A DNA stretch of 64,000 nt from Symbiodinium natans (lineage: Eukaryota > Sar > Dinophyceae > Suessiales > Symbiodiniaceae), in assembly GCA_905221605.1 (NCBI GenBank), contig CAJNDS010002647.1, forward strand, positions 127,001 to 191,000, read 5' to 3'. The position numbers and the translations under genes are program-made. Under the pieces are notes generated by a model, which did not search any database, was not told the DNA's origin, and worked only from the letters and a program-made list of their open reading frames with translations. Shown here one piece after another: positions 33,831-45,085 of this stretch (the first letter of the stretch is position 1; each line of letters starts with the position of its first letter).

Positions 33831-34295
33831 CCAGATGTTGATGCTATGCTGCTAAACATGCGAGACAGAAGGCCCACTGCAGTGGAAACGGCTGGCTGCA
33901 GGGCCTAGCTCCTAGACAAATGACCAAGTTGCAGGCCTTGCTGGTTATGGTACTCCGCAATACGCCGCCAACGGTCGTCTCTTCCACGTGCTTCCTGTTT
34001 CATCCGTATTCATCCGTGCTCGAACGAAGAAGAGGGCAAAGTACCAACCTTCGAACCCATCCTTGCCTCGGGTTCTCCTCCTCTCGCGTCTCCTCTCTGG
34101 TGAAGGTGCAAGATTCCTGACAGGGTTAAGCACAACGCAGCCTGGCCAAACACCCCTCACTTTGCTGAACTCTAGAAATTTCCGCACCGATGGCAGTCCT
34201 TGGATTTGAACCGCAGCGACACGGAAGATCCTTCCCACGCAGGCACAATCGAAAGCCGTTAGTCGGAGTTCAACGAACTTGAGGAAGTTGGGGGC

Positions 34296-34493
34296 CTATA
34301 GCAGATTGGGAACTTCCGTGGCCGGCTGCGGTTCCCTGCTCCCTCTTCTAGGGCTCCAAGCAGGCGAGTCGCTGACAACTGGTCTTCCTAACATGAAACG
34401 AGTCTGAGGCTTCCTGCCTTCAGCCGCCCAGCGTCGCATCGTCTGAAGATGCTCAGCTGTGAGGCCCAGAGCACCAAGACAGCTCCTCAGCAT
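34296..34493 (-). CDS. Unidentified exon, helical segment
   Basis: Not recognised. LGALGLTAEHLQTMRRWAAE followed by GRKPQTRFMLGR looks like an amphipathic helix and basic turn. It lies between two other coding-like segments on the same strand and may belong to the same gene. Confidence 0.35.
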   Translation of the reverse strand: MLRSCLGALGLTAEHLQTMRRWAAEGRKPQTRFMLGRPVVSDSPAWSPRRGSREPQPATEVPNLL

Positions 34494-34607
34494 CCAACAT
34501 GCGCACGGCAGTATACAAGTACAAGTACCTTGCCAGCGCGCACGGCACCCATTCTAAATGTCAACTTGCATCCCCTTTCCCTGACCAGCGGCTGCAGGAC
34601 TTTTTTG

Positions 34608-34901
34608 TCAAAATCTGTCAAACCCCTTGAAATCCGATTTGGTGTCAGGGCACAGCTGGGATGCCGCTGCCAAGCACGTAGCCCTTTCTACCAGCAGGTA
34701 CTTGTCCTCATACTGGTGGTGGACGTCGCCTGCACCAAAAGCAAGGTCCCATGCTGGGCCATCTCCGTCCGGGCATGGCCCGAAGACCACACACTGACCA
34801 CACCCGCCTGCAAACTGCGGCACTCTCTCTGCATGGAGCAGCCGCTTCACAGTCTCCACTGCCTTCCCGAGCTTGGCCTTCCGCATCGGGGCATGCGGCA
34901 A
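34608..34901 (-). CDS. Unidentified protein, Cys/Gly-rich exon
   Basis: I cannot name it, but the 97-residue frame is clearly protein-like: AKLGKAVETVKRLLHAERVP, GGCGQCVVFGPCPDGDGPAW, HHQYEDKYLLVERATCLAAA and PDTKSDFKGFDRF before the stop. There is a CGQC pair and CPDGDG. Several AG|G sites inside the frame leave open that it is two adjoining exons. It is the most upstream of four coding-like segments on the minus strand in 32.9-34.9 kb. Confidence 0.48.
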   Translation of the reverse strand: MPHAPMRKAKLGKAVETVKRLLHAERVPQFAGGCGQCVVFGPCPDGDGPAWDLAFGAGDVHHQYEDKYLLVERATCLAAASQLCPDTKSDFKGFDRF

Positions 34902-36751
34902 CGCAGTCTACAGTGCAACATTTAGAAAGTCGAAAGCAACCTGGGGCAGCCCTGGCAAAACCTGAAGTCCTAGCACCTGCCTAGACCCCAAGCGGCACCT
35001 CAACGCTCTTCAACTGGACAGAGACAGCCATGAGCCTAAAAGAAACGGATGCCGGCTGATCTGCACGACTCGGCCCGAGCAATCCACCTATTTCCTGTGG
35101 GCATGGACTCAGTTCAACTGTTTCCAGAACAAGCTGGCATCCAGTGCTGTCGCGAAGACTGTGAGTCGTGAAGCGCGCGATTGCGATGCTAGTGCTACAG
35201 TGCACAGCTGCTGCTGCGTGTGCTACAGCTACTGCTGCTGCTACAGGCCGGGGCTTTGAGTCGCTAACGGCTGAAGGGATGTCCGCTTGATGGGCATACC
35301 ATGACCCAGACGACCAAAACATGCCAATCTCGGAGGTCGGTGCACAAGCACCACAAAGAATGAACGCGGCAAACCCCATGCCCCCTTGCTATGCTTGACC
35401 TCGCGGACTCCGTATCAGCTTTTGCCACCATACGCTGCCATAACTTTGGTCGACAGGTCCAGGCATCCAGGCCAAAGCAGAACCACACACACACAGTGAA
35501 AACGAGCCGTGTTGCAAACATGCCTGCTCGCTTGTGTTCATGCTCCTTCTCGGGGTCCATGCTCCTTCTCGAGCTTCAGCAACGAAGTGTTGCTTTAGCA
35601 GACGTGAGCCAGTGGTGACGTGCATGAGGCGCTTGCCTGGAAGGGAAAGTTCAATCACTACCTACGGCACCCCCACCTGAAATGCCATTCCTTGAGCGTT
35701 GTGAGCAGGTATCGCACGTCATGGACAGATTCAGATATACCGTGATGTATCAGTTACCGGCTTGGTGACGGATACCGAAAGTATCGTGCGAACAAGGTGC
35801 GCAACAAGGCCGTGATGCGAACAGCCAGTCATCACAAAGAATGCCGTATTGGTAGCCCTCGATGTGCACAAGCCTCCTGCAAGCAACTTGAGCTCGGCGT
35901 TAACTGCAAGCATCTGCAAGCTTCAACAGCATGCCGGAGCAGGAATTTGTCTGATTCCAGCTGGTAGAACATGGATCGTATGAATCATATGGACAGGCTA
36001 TGACAAGCTCAATGGGTTGCACTCCTGAGCCTCTGAGTCCCTGGGACGTTCCGTGAGGACGCTGAAGGACTCCGTTGAGTCAGATCTGCCATCCTTGCGT
36101 CATTGACAATCCCTCCGCACATGAGGAGCAGTCAACCCGCGCATCCTTGGAAAGCATTTCAAAGCACTGGGGCTCCCACGGCGCGATGCAAGAAACTCAG
36201 TCGCCCAGGGCTCGAAAAGTTCATCCACTTGGAAATTCAGACATGCAGTGGACTCTTGGACCTTGGCATTCCCCCTTTGCGCATGGCAGAACTGACAATG
36301 ACTAGCGGCTTGCAACAGAGACCTCAACAAAAGACAGCTGTAGAAGGCAGGAGGCACCTCACTCTCTACGGAGTCTTTCACCTTGTGCGAAAGCCCAGGC
36401 CAAAGCATTGCAAGACAAGTCCTGGAAAGCAGAAGCAGAAGCGCAAAACGTGGAGAGAGAAAGCGAAAGGGAGAGGGGCACAGGCTTCACACACGCCTTA
36501 AAAACATGGGAGGTTCACCACAGAACCCTCACCAGCCGAGCTCCTCCATAGTACCGCCCTGATCTTGGAAGAGTGCAGCTTGCTTCCACTTTCCCGCGTT
36601 GCCCAGAGCGCTCAGAGCCGCACCTTCACAGCGCAGAATGGAGGCTACGGTCAGCCTTGACAATTGCCTTTATTGTGCGGTTGCACTTTAGGAAGCTTCT
36701 AAGCCACCAAGGCTTCAGAAACGGAAGCAGGACGCAACAGTAGAAAGGCCC
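34902..36751. other. No assigned gene
   Basis: Frames are open on both strands without recognisable motifs. A minus-strand frame at 35389-35658 beginning MIELSLPGKRLMHVTT is only weakly protein-like. Confidence 0.3.
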
Positions 36752-37096
36752 TTATACTCGAAGGAATAAGGAATATGAATATGTCGTAAGGAACTTCTTC
36801 ATACTTCTTCCGATCGGTGCAGGCTGGGCGCTATACGTCAGCAGGTCTGTTTGGACCTGCACCACGCAGAAATCCAACACTGCATGTCCACCGTCCGATG
36901 CCGAAGCTTCTGTAGAAATGTTTGAGAACTGGTAGGTCTGATCTTTGCTCGTTGCTCGTGTTTTCGACAGCTCTTGCATGTTATTATTGCCGCCTGCACC
37001 GCACGCATCTCGCTGCATACACTCGTGGCAACCTGCCACCGATCTGGAGTCCTGAATGGCCATCGAGACATTTGACTCAATTTGACAGTATCTCAA
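36752..37096 (-). CDS. Unidentified coding-like frame
   Basis: Not recognised. The most protein-like part is QTYQFSNISTEASASDGGHA then VLDFCVVQVQTDLLTYSA and PIGRSMKKFLTTYSYS, alternating hydrophobic and polar residues as in beta strands. Exon ends unknown. Confidence 0.33.
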   Translation of the reverse strand: MRYCQIESNVSMAIQDSRSVAGCHECMQRDACGAGGNNNMQELSKTRATSKDQTYQFSNISTEASASDGGHAVLDFCVVQVQTDLLTYSAQPAPIGRSMKKFLTTYSYSLFLRV

Positions 37097-37208
37097 AAAT
37101 ATTTATAAGGCACGTTGGCGCGTTGCTCTATTCCGCGCTTCGAAGCTGGAGGCCATGCCATGACTCCTGCAGGCTGCCACCACCGACCCGAAGCTGAGGA
37201 CATCAACC

Positions 37209-37693
37209 TCAGATGCACCGCGACAGCTTGCACTGGCACGTCTTACACTGGCACCTGTCAACTATAGGAGGACGGCTGCTTGTCCGCAGCTTACCAGTCA
37301 GCCGTGTCGCCTTCATCCCTCGGGCAGAAGCTTGCAACAAGCATGAGGCGACAGTCCACTGAGAGCCTGATCGCAGCTGAACATAGAAGGTGTCCATGGA
37401 AAAGGGCTACTACTGTTCTTCCAACGGCACGCGTGCCTTTCTCGGAAGCACTGCTGGCACTGTTGTGGCTGATTTCATCCAGAAACCTGTCCAAGACGTC
37501 ACTTGTTGAGCTTGACTGCAAGGAGTGCTCTGGCACTTGCCGTTGGGCCGTTGGGTATCCTTGGGTCGAGCACAGCTGAATACATCCGAACGGCACTCTC
37601 AACCCAGGCAGCTCTGCCAGAACCTGCAGCGCCGCTCGCCAGTGTCCATCTTAGCCAGCAGCATGTGGCTTTGGCGCAGAAAGGAACGGACAC
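37209..37693 (-). CDS. Unidentified protein, two candidate exons
   Basis: Not recognised. An upstream segment AAWVESAVRMYSAVL and a downstream segment SSSTSDVLDRFLDEISHNSA then SEKGTRAVGRTVVALFHGHL are in different frames. They could be joined by a GA-AG intron of about 52 bases ending in CTTGCAG near 37530. The stop in the downstream frame is at 37291; a third frame further on (QLRSGSQWTVASCLLQ) may be another exon. The arrangement is inferred. Confidence 0.35.
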
Positions 37694-39019
37694 TCACAGC
37701 TGGAAACAGGTGAAGCCCTCAAGCCAGGACACTGTTCTCACAGGCCGATATGAGGGAGTTGCACGTAATACTGGAGGTGGTGCTTGATCGTTGCCTGTCA
37801 CAGACCCGGGAAGGTCCACTCACACGCGCCGAAAACTGCAGAAAGATGCGGGTGAACTAACTCTCGATGCACCTTTCCTGCCCCCCACCAGAGCAATTCG
37901 GCCTCCACCCTCGCAGAAGCTGCAGGGAAAGCAGCCACTGGGCTCCTTCCGCCAAGCTATGCAAAGCGGCGTTGAAGCTGACCAAGCCTGTCAGAGGCCC
38001 AGATTCTGCTGCAAGACTGACTCAAGATTAAACCATGTCAAGCAAGGAATGCTCAGAGTCTTCGTGAGATGTCGTGAGAGTGTTGTGGTTCATCGACGAG
38101 ACCTGCTTCATGCTGGTGGCTGTGTAGATGTCGAAGAACCGCCAAAGCATCTTCCCAAACATGCCGAAGGGCCGTTATGACCTGAAGATGTGGAGCGGAT
38201 GAGCGGAATGGTCAATTTGCTACCTCTACGGACATCAACGCCTATTTGCTCTTCTGCTGGTTAAGACAGTGGTAAGACTTAAAGGTCAGGCCTAGCTTCC
38301 GGATTCAGCCTCAGTTCCGTCTCTCAAGTTACACTGTCTCCGAAGACCCACCCACCTACCCTTCAAACATTTTTGCTACGCGATGCGGAGCCATATCCGT
38401 CCAGCCTACCCAATCCCGAAAGAAACCAACTTCCCCGGAGGCGAATGGGGCGGTGGTGGGCTCAGCTAAAGACAACCTAGGGCATACAAGCTACCACCTA
38501 CTGCTGCCAATCTGTACCTCTGCCTCGAGCAGCAGACCCTACCGAGACCAGATGAACAAAATGAAGCATGCGTCGCTCCGCTCCGCATGCAACCACCTGT
38601 TCCTACGTAACGTCGAGATGCTTAAAGTGCAAACGCACGCTAAGCAGACTGCAAAAGCCAGGCGGCGGAGTTGTGTGAGATGACGTCCGGAACTGCGTGC
38701 TGAAAGCGCAGCTGGCAAAGAATCCGCAAGGCCTTCTGCCACCGCCCCACTTTCCCCACGGAGCTGATCCTTGCAATTGGCAGCTGATTCTCAACGTGGC
38801 TGCTATTGTCGGGACCAAGCACAGGCACAGCTCCGAAACAACAAGTAGCTCACAATAGATCGGCGCTGAAAAGCGCACGAGAAGTTCAAGACTCAAAACG
38901 ACACCAGAAGACGACAGCTTTCATGCAAACATCTGCCAGACCACAGCCAGAGCCAATGGACGGGGTTGGCATGCGACTGTGCTGAGTCAATTGTGAATTG
39001 GGCTAGCCTCGTGATCCTA

Positions 39020-39199
39020 GTGAGTGATAGAGTGAGTGAGGAGTGAGGAGGGAGTGAGGAGGGGAGGGAGGGGAGGCGACAGAGGGAGGGAGAGGGGGGA
39101 GAGGGAGGGAGAGGGAGGGAGAGGGAGGGGAGGGAGGGAGGGGGGAGAGGGAGGGAGGGAGGGAGAGGGAGGGAGAGGGAGGGAGAGGGAGGGAGGGAG
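39020..39199 (+). repeat. Polypurine tract, GAGG/GGGA-rich
   Basis: About 180 bases almost entirely of A and G on the + strand, in irregular GAGTGAG, GGGAGA and GGGAGG units. All-purine strands of this length can form triplex or quadruplex structures. Open frames across it (Gly/Glu/Arg on one strand, Pro/Ser/Leu on the other) are composition artefacts. Confidence 0.9.
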
Positions 39200-40702
39200 T
39201 TCAGGTGGCGAATGGAGCTGAGTGTGTGAGTAAATCAGTGAGAGAAGTGGGCTGACAGTTGAGGGAAATGAGCCGGCCGATTTCAACGAGCACCTTTGTC
39301 AACGAGCATGCTAAACGAGCGTTGCAAAGGCGATGTTCTCGTAGGTGATCAGCCTTGCAGTTGCTCCTGAACTGCGATGTTTACTGGTTCTCCTGCTTTC
39401 TGTTTGCATCTGCTTTGCTCGGGTCTTCTTTCTTCATGTTGCAAGGCGAGTGTTCGACTCTCACGCTGGCACATGCAGGAGAGACTTCAGGAACTTCAAG
39501 CAGGACGCTATGCTTGAACCTCTCTTTTGTGGTGGGTTCTCCTCCCTGCCTCTGCTCGCTGAGGAGCAGTTCATGTCAATAATGTGACCCAGTTCTGAGA
39601 GCAGCCGAGCATCGCTGTGTTGAGTGTGACCCGCAGGACCTTTGCACACACGGACATTCATTTGGCCGAGCTTACACCAATCTCATGCGTTCGACATTGT
39701 TTTGGGAGGACATGCTTCGAACAAAACCTGCTGCAAGACGAAGAACCGCGCATCCCAACTGCCACGCGTGCAAACCACACGAATTGACATGGCAAATGAG
39801 AGACTGCGGGAAGAATGCTCTGTGCTCAGTCATGCAAGCAAAGCTGCACGAAACGCAATCCCTCAAGACAGGTGGCTTTCATGGGCTGTAGCCAGGGTGT
39901 GCTACAAGTACAAGGCTTGAGGGCTGCAGGATTACTTTGAGGTTTTGGTGTGCAGGACGTGCCGGCACGCAGACAGGTTTTATCAGTATAGGATTCAGTG
40001 CGCGCGACAAGATCTGAAACGGATGCATTGTCTTGTGGCTCAAATGGAAGCCACCTGACACCTGTAAACTTCGGCAGCCTCGCATGAGCTCTGAGGTAAG
40101 GGAAAGCATCCGCAATCCCTTGACCCTAAACCAGCCCAATAACCTGCCTGACAGTTAGGGGGATTGGGGTCTAGAAGCTTCAGGCCTTGGGGCTGAGGTG
40201 TTTAAGGGCGTTGGGTTCCGAAGGCAAGCCGTACATACAATTGAACCTCCCCCCCACCACAATTGCAAATATTTTTGGCCGAACCGCACTGTGAACTGGG
40301 AGTCGCACCTCGGCGGGCCGATGCTCAAGCGCCGCCGTAGCCAACGCCATGCACCACGCATCGCCTTGGTGTATCAAGGCGATGCGTCACCTCGTCCTTG
40401 ATGAACAAGAGCATCGCAGACCCCCCGAAAATCCCGCCCACCTCCTGTCCGTTTAGTGGAAACCCCGGCCACTGGCATGCCCTGTGAACCGTTTTCAGGC
40501 CTTATAACAGACAACACAGCCCTAAACCCACGATGATTCCTGCCTCGGCTGCACGCAGCCACTGTGGCCGGAGCTCCAGAGAGGGGAATGCAGAGGCTGC
40601 GTTGCCACAACGAAGCCTTGGGGTGTTTCTGCACCACTTAGCTGGGACCTAGCTAAGCTTGTCGTCATAGGCTGACGGAGTTTGAGGCCTTCACGGTGGC
40701 TG

Positions 40703-40724
40703 TTTGTTTTGCCACCCGCCTAGC
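40703..40724 (+). repeat. Dispersed 22-base motif, copy 1
   Basis: This 22-mer, ending in GCCACCCGCCTAGC after TTTGTTTT, is present identically at 56165-56186, and a diverged copy lies at 3486-3511. The shared flanks are short. It is probably the visible part of an old dispersed element. Confidence 0.7.
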
Positions 40725-41626
40725 TGACGCCCCCTGGTGCCGCTCCATTTTGGCTGTGAATCAAGCAACCGAGAAGCTTGGCCACATGCACTGCAAGCGC
40801 TGACACCCGCTGCAGCACCTGTTTCGTTTGGCCGTGAACCAAGTTTCTCACAGCTTCTGACCCCCCATTTCATGAGGCACAGTGGTGCATTGTACGGCTC
40901 CACTTCCGAGTCCATAGTGTTTCTTTTCAAGGCTTCCCACTATCACTTTCATGACTCACACGGTCATTAAATGCTGCAAGGCACATGGCCGAAGGCCTTC
41001 TTCGGTGAGCATCTTAAGCAATGTTAAAGCTTCTGTCCACTGAGTGTTCAGCTCCAAGGCCTGCAAGAAACGACCAGTACGACAAAGATTAGAGGTGAAG
41101 CGCACGCGCATTTGCACAATGGCCTTAGATGCCTCTAGATGCCGCTAGATTCCAGGCGACGATCGATGCCCCACCCAAAAAAACAAGGCGCTCCGCTCCT
41201 TCGTAGATGTACCGAAGGCGACGGCACCAGCCCGTAGGCTTGCCCCACCGGCCCTACCTAGTGCACGAAGTGTGGTCAGGCATTGCAAGGCCCGACGCCA
41301 AGGCTCCTGTAGACTCTGTAGACACCAGGAGTTCGAGTCTCGAGAGTAGGTTCGAACGAAGTGTCGGCTTCAATATCAACTCTGAGTAGGGTGACGCATG
41401 TGGATTGGCGAGCGTTGCTCACAGCGTCGGTCCCGGCAGGTACTCATGGCGGCGCAACAGAACACCTGGCATGTGCCGGGATGCTGGATGAAAGTGCCTG
41501 CCACTATCTGCCACACATGTCACTGCGCTGCCAGGGGGCGGAATCGGCTCGGAGAGAGATGGTGGCTGTCTCATGGCACATGCGCAGGGCAAGCGTCCAT
41601 GCGCTGGGCTCCTTTCCGAAAGTAAG

Positions 41627-41809
41627 TCATGGGCTGAAGATTGCAAGCCACATGCATGTAGCACACTCGGGGTGCTTCGCATGACAGCGTTCGATAACTA
41701 GTTCCGCCCGGTCCAGACTGGTGAGGGTGGCCGTGAGGGTACGGATCTCAACCTGCAAATTGCAAATTGAAAAAATGCGCAGGTAGGCTTGCATGAGCTG
41801 CCCAGCCAA
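41627..41809 (-). CDS. Unidentified helical exon
   Basis: Not recognised by family. After a plausible acceptor (TTGCAG|GTTGAG) the frame reads VEIRTLTATLTSLDRAELVI then ERCHAKHPECATCM, a regular amphipathic helix pattern that is unlikely by chance. The likely exon is about 41650-41757. No partner exons were identified. Confidence 0.42.
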   Translation of the reverse strand: MAGQLMQAYLRIFSICNLQVEIRTLTATLTSLDRAELVIERCHAKHPECATCMWLAIFSP

Positions 41810-42145
41810 GTCTGCTACACTTTACAGGTAAAGATTGGCCTCGGACACTCTGCACATACAGAAGCCCCTTTGGATCCCGTTAGGGATGAAGGACATCAAA
41901 TAATAAAGGAAAATATGAAAGGTCCCGAGGGCCTACCGAGATCACATTCTCAAATATTCAGATTGACGCTGCATGACCACCAGGGAGCAATCAAGCGTGC
42001 AGAACAGCCGATATACAAAGAACGCAACAAAAACAGCTGCAAGCAGGGAACTAAGAAGTCGAGTGTGCCACTTGCCCTTCTTGCCGAAAACTCAAGACCC
42101 TTCACCCTACACCCTTTCTACAGCGGACTTTAAGGATCCAGGCCC

Positions 42146-42577
42146 ATGGACTCTCACTCTCAAGCGACACCCATCGGCACCCTCACGCTTCCAAACCAGG
42201 CGGGTAAAACAGACAAGACGGCGTCTTCAAGTCTGAAGGTCTGTGGGCCAGCGAGGTGGCGGGACTTGCCATATAATGCTCTCATAGTTATACTTATTGG
42301 CGTGGCTCTTTTATCCTCTGTGAACTTGCGGCTTGCTGGGCCAGAGGTGAATGAGATACACAAACTATCACAAACCCAGGTTGTTCAAGCAAAGCGTTGC
42401 ATTGCTTGTCCGTGCAACACTTCAGCCAGTGGCCTCAACGTTTTGGGAGGCGATGCCCTCGACCATCTTCAGAGCATGCTCCCACCGTCTGCCCGCCTGG
42501 TGCGAGAGACATGGTCGATGCCACAATCTGGTCGACTGTTCTGCGGGACAAGCAAGCTCCACCAGCAAGCAAAATCT
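42146..42577 (+). CDS. Possible N-terminal exon of a type II membrane protein
   Basis: This is one of few protein-like frames on the plus strand. From ATG at 42146 it has about 28 polar residues, then LPYNALIVILIGVALLSSVN, which fits a signal anchor, then a lumen-like segment with cysteines (RCIACPCNTSASG) and LDHLQSMLPPSARLVRETW. It then runs without a stop into the CA-rich satellite, where translation is meaningless, so a donor must lie before about 42577 if it is real. Short N-tail, one helix and a large C-terminal side is the plan of Golgi enzymes, but no catalytic motif is seen. Confidence 0.35.
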
Positions 42578-42975
42578 GCACACGCGCACACTCGCACACA
42601 TTCACGCTCACACTCTCACACACTCACACACTCACGCAGTCACGCAGTCACGCAGTCACGCAGTCACACACTCACACACGCATACCACACACACGCACAC
42701 ACCCCCACACCCCCACACAAACACACACACACACACACACACTCTCACACTCACACTCACACTCACACTCACACTCACACTCACACTCACACTCACACTC
42801 ACACTCACACTCACACTCACACTCACACTCACACTCACACTCACTCACACACCCCCACACAAACAAACACACACACACACACACACACTCTCACACTCAC
42901 ACTCACTCACACACACACACACACTCACACTCACACTCACACTCACGCTCACGCTCACGCTCACACTCACACCCA
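42578..42975 (+). repeat. CA-rich satellite: CACACT/ACTCAC and (CA)n units
   Basis: About 400 bases of CACACT hexamers (longest near 42742-42845) flanked by CA dinucleotide runs, CACGCAGT units and CACACCCC variants. All three forward frames stay open because the units lack stops, giving spurious His/Thr/Ser-rich frames of 230-320 residues that I do not annotate. Confidence 0.95.
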
Positions 42976-45085
42976 CCCATCCATCCATCCGTCCCAGCAC
43001 GCCCGCATGCCCGCCCGCAAGCCCCACACGCCCAAACGCGCGCCAGCATGCCCAAACGCCCGCCTGCACGCCCACAAAAAAACGTCAGCCCGCGATGAGG
43101 AGTGACATGTTGCATGAGAACTTCAGACACAGCCTGGAGTTTTGATCCTGATGCAGAAATCCCAGCAGCACTCCAATGCATGCTACTTGCGTCTGCAATT
43201 CTGCAACGCTGCAGTACACTCAGTACACAAGTACCACTGTCACAAGGCTCGCAGAGACCAAGGGTAGGCTGCCAGGCCTTGCAGGCTGCCAGTCCAATCG
43301 TGCACCTTTGTCAAAGGTTCACCTCTTTCTACAGCAAACTTGCAGCGAATCCAATGATCCGGATCGGAAACTTGAAGCCCATGGATAATTAAGCCCCAAC
43401 AACTTAAGTTACCTGCTTGCATCGCCGCAGTAGAATCGCATCCATTTTACGAACCTGTTCTTTCCAACTTTGCTCGGCATTGCCAGTCGTTTGTGGGACA
43501 GCTGTGTAGCTGTGAGCTGTAATGAATTACCTTTTCCTGCTGTTTTCAAGCACCAACGCGTCTCTCCAGCCCAGCGCTAGGGCATGAATGACCTTGAACG
43601 AAGTGGAAACTTGCGACATGGTGTGAGCAAAACTTGTCCAAGTGGCGCTATGTTGTTGGTGCCCAAGCGCCGTGCTCCCGTCTGAGCGAGCAAGTTTATG
43701 GCTTGATGCCACGGGCTCGTGGAAGCACACGCCTGCATGACCTGAAGGGTGGAGCACTGCAGACAGTGTCCTTACCACAGCATGTCATTTCTGCACCAGC
43801 ATGTGCTGTAATAGCATTTTGCAAGCGAGACTCTGTGGCGTAAGATACTAGATCGCCAACCTCGGAGTTCAGGCTTCCTTCTCCGCTTCCCAAACGCATA
43901 TCTCAAATTGTCTCAAACTTCTTTTAACTTCTCAACTCTCTAGGCTTTGACAGCTCGGGCCCCTTGAATTGCAATTCTCTTGCGGTGCCCACAAGTCCTC
44001 TGAAAGAAGCCGCTTCACCGCTTCACCGCTCTGCCCAACAAATCACACAAGCTGCTAAGCTACTATTCCATCTTCCAGCAGCTGCGCGGCCGCGATCCAG
44101 CCCCTCCTGCAGAAGCGCAGACAACACATATTGAAACGACCCCCCGACTGCAATAACACAGTTGCAACAGTCCCCGGGGACAACAAAAACAATCGCAACC
44201 CTGACACAAGCGTGCCTCACAGAGTCTCCTTCAGGGGTATGATGATGGCCCTTGCTAAAGTTCGTGCCGGTGTTGCTTTGAAAGTTCGGCCGGCTTTAAT
44301 AACTAGACTGGGGTTGCCCAATCACCTCATCTCCAGATGTCTGGTTCTCAAGCTGGCGCTGCCCAGTCCTTCCCCTCGTCAAGCTGCTCAGGACAACATT
44401 CTTGGAATGGGCGTCGGCACGCACTGAGCAATGGCGCAGCCTTTGCATCACCGCAGCGCATTGGCATCAAACTCGAAAGGAACCAGCTGGAGCCAATTTA
44501 GTACAACATCGGAGCACGTGACTGTCGTCCAGGAACACAGCACAGTGCTGGCAGTTTACATCTGGCAAAGCACTCTTCGAGTATTTGCAGGGATAAATGC
44601 CAGAGTTTCGCCCGCTGGCAAGCACTTCCAGCTGCAGAAAAAGAAACTACCTCGGCGAGGATGGCAATTGCTCAATGGTTCATATTACCATTGACCCTCG
44701 TGCTAGAAATCATGAATCTTGTTATGATTCTCGCAGGCAGTTGGGCTCTGCACTACGTTGACAGCCTGGATCCTTGAGGCCCGGACATCGGCCCGTACAC
44801 GGCCTCTTGCTGAGGCCCGAAGGTGCCGTAGTGCAAGCAGCCAGGAGTTGTCTCCATGGTCCCCGGCCTGCGCAGGGAAAGCCACAGTGTACACATGAAG
44901 AAGTTCAATGCCGATGTTGCTATCATATGGTCCCCACGGAGCAGAAGAAGCCTCTTCAGTGCCAAGGTTGCGGCTTCGTGAACTCGCAGTTTTCCGCTGC
45001 CGCTGCCGGCCACTCAAGCTGAATGCCGTCGATGATGTGCCCATGGTCGTGCGGTAGAAACCCGTACCCGTACCCTTTAGCAACT
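42976..45085. other. No assigned gene
   Basis: Frames overlap on both strands. On the minus strand, 44753-45013 (around EAATLALKRLLLLRG) and 44023-44220 (around FQYVLSALLQEGLDRGRA) are weakly protein-like and could be 3' sequence of the PPR gene that ends at 45086. Confidence 0.3.

Larger units (their letters stand above)
37694..41626. other. Gene-poor stretch with simple repeats
   Basis: It contains the polypurine tract at 39020-39199 and a copy of a dispersed motif at 40703-40724. A plus-strand frame at 37791-38180 and a minus-strand frame over the same bases (around FGKMLWRFFDIYTATSMKQV) are both somewhat protein-like and I cannot choose between them. Confidence 0.35.

Noticed and set aside
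34195-34215. Perfect-looking tRNA B-box (GGTTCAAATCC on the minus strand)
   Set aside because: The T-stem does not pair and there is no A-box or acceptor stem at the right distance.
39017-39286. Pro/Ser/Leu-rich and Gly/Glu/Arg-rich frames
   Set aside because: They are products of the polypurine tract.
41320-41360. AGTTCGAGTCTCGA, tRNA-like T-loop
   Set aside because: No cloverleaf can be folded around it by eye.
42146-43145. Three long overlapping plus-strand frames of 230-320 residues
   Set aside because: Beyond about 42577 they are translations of the CA-rich satellite in all three frames. Only the first part of one is kept, as a weak candidate.
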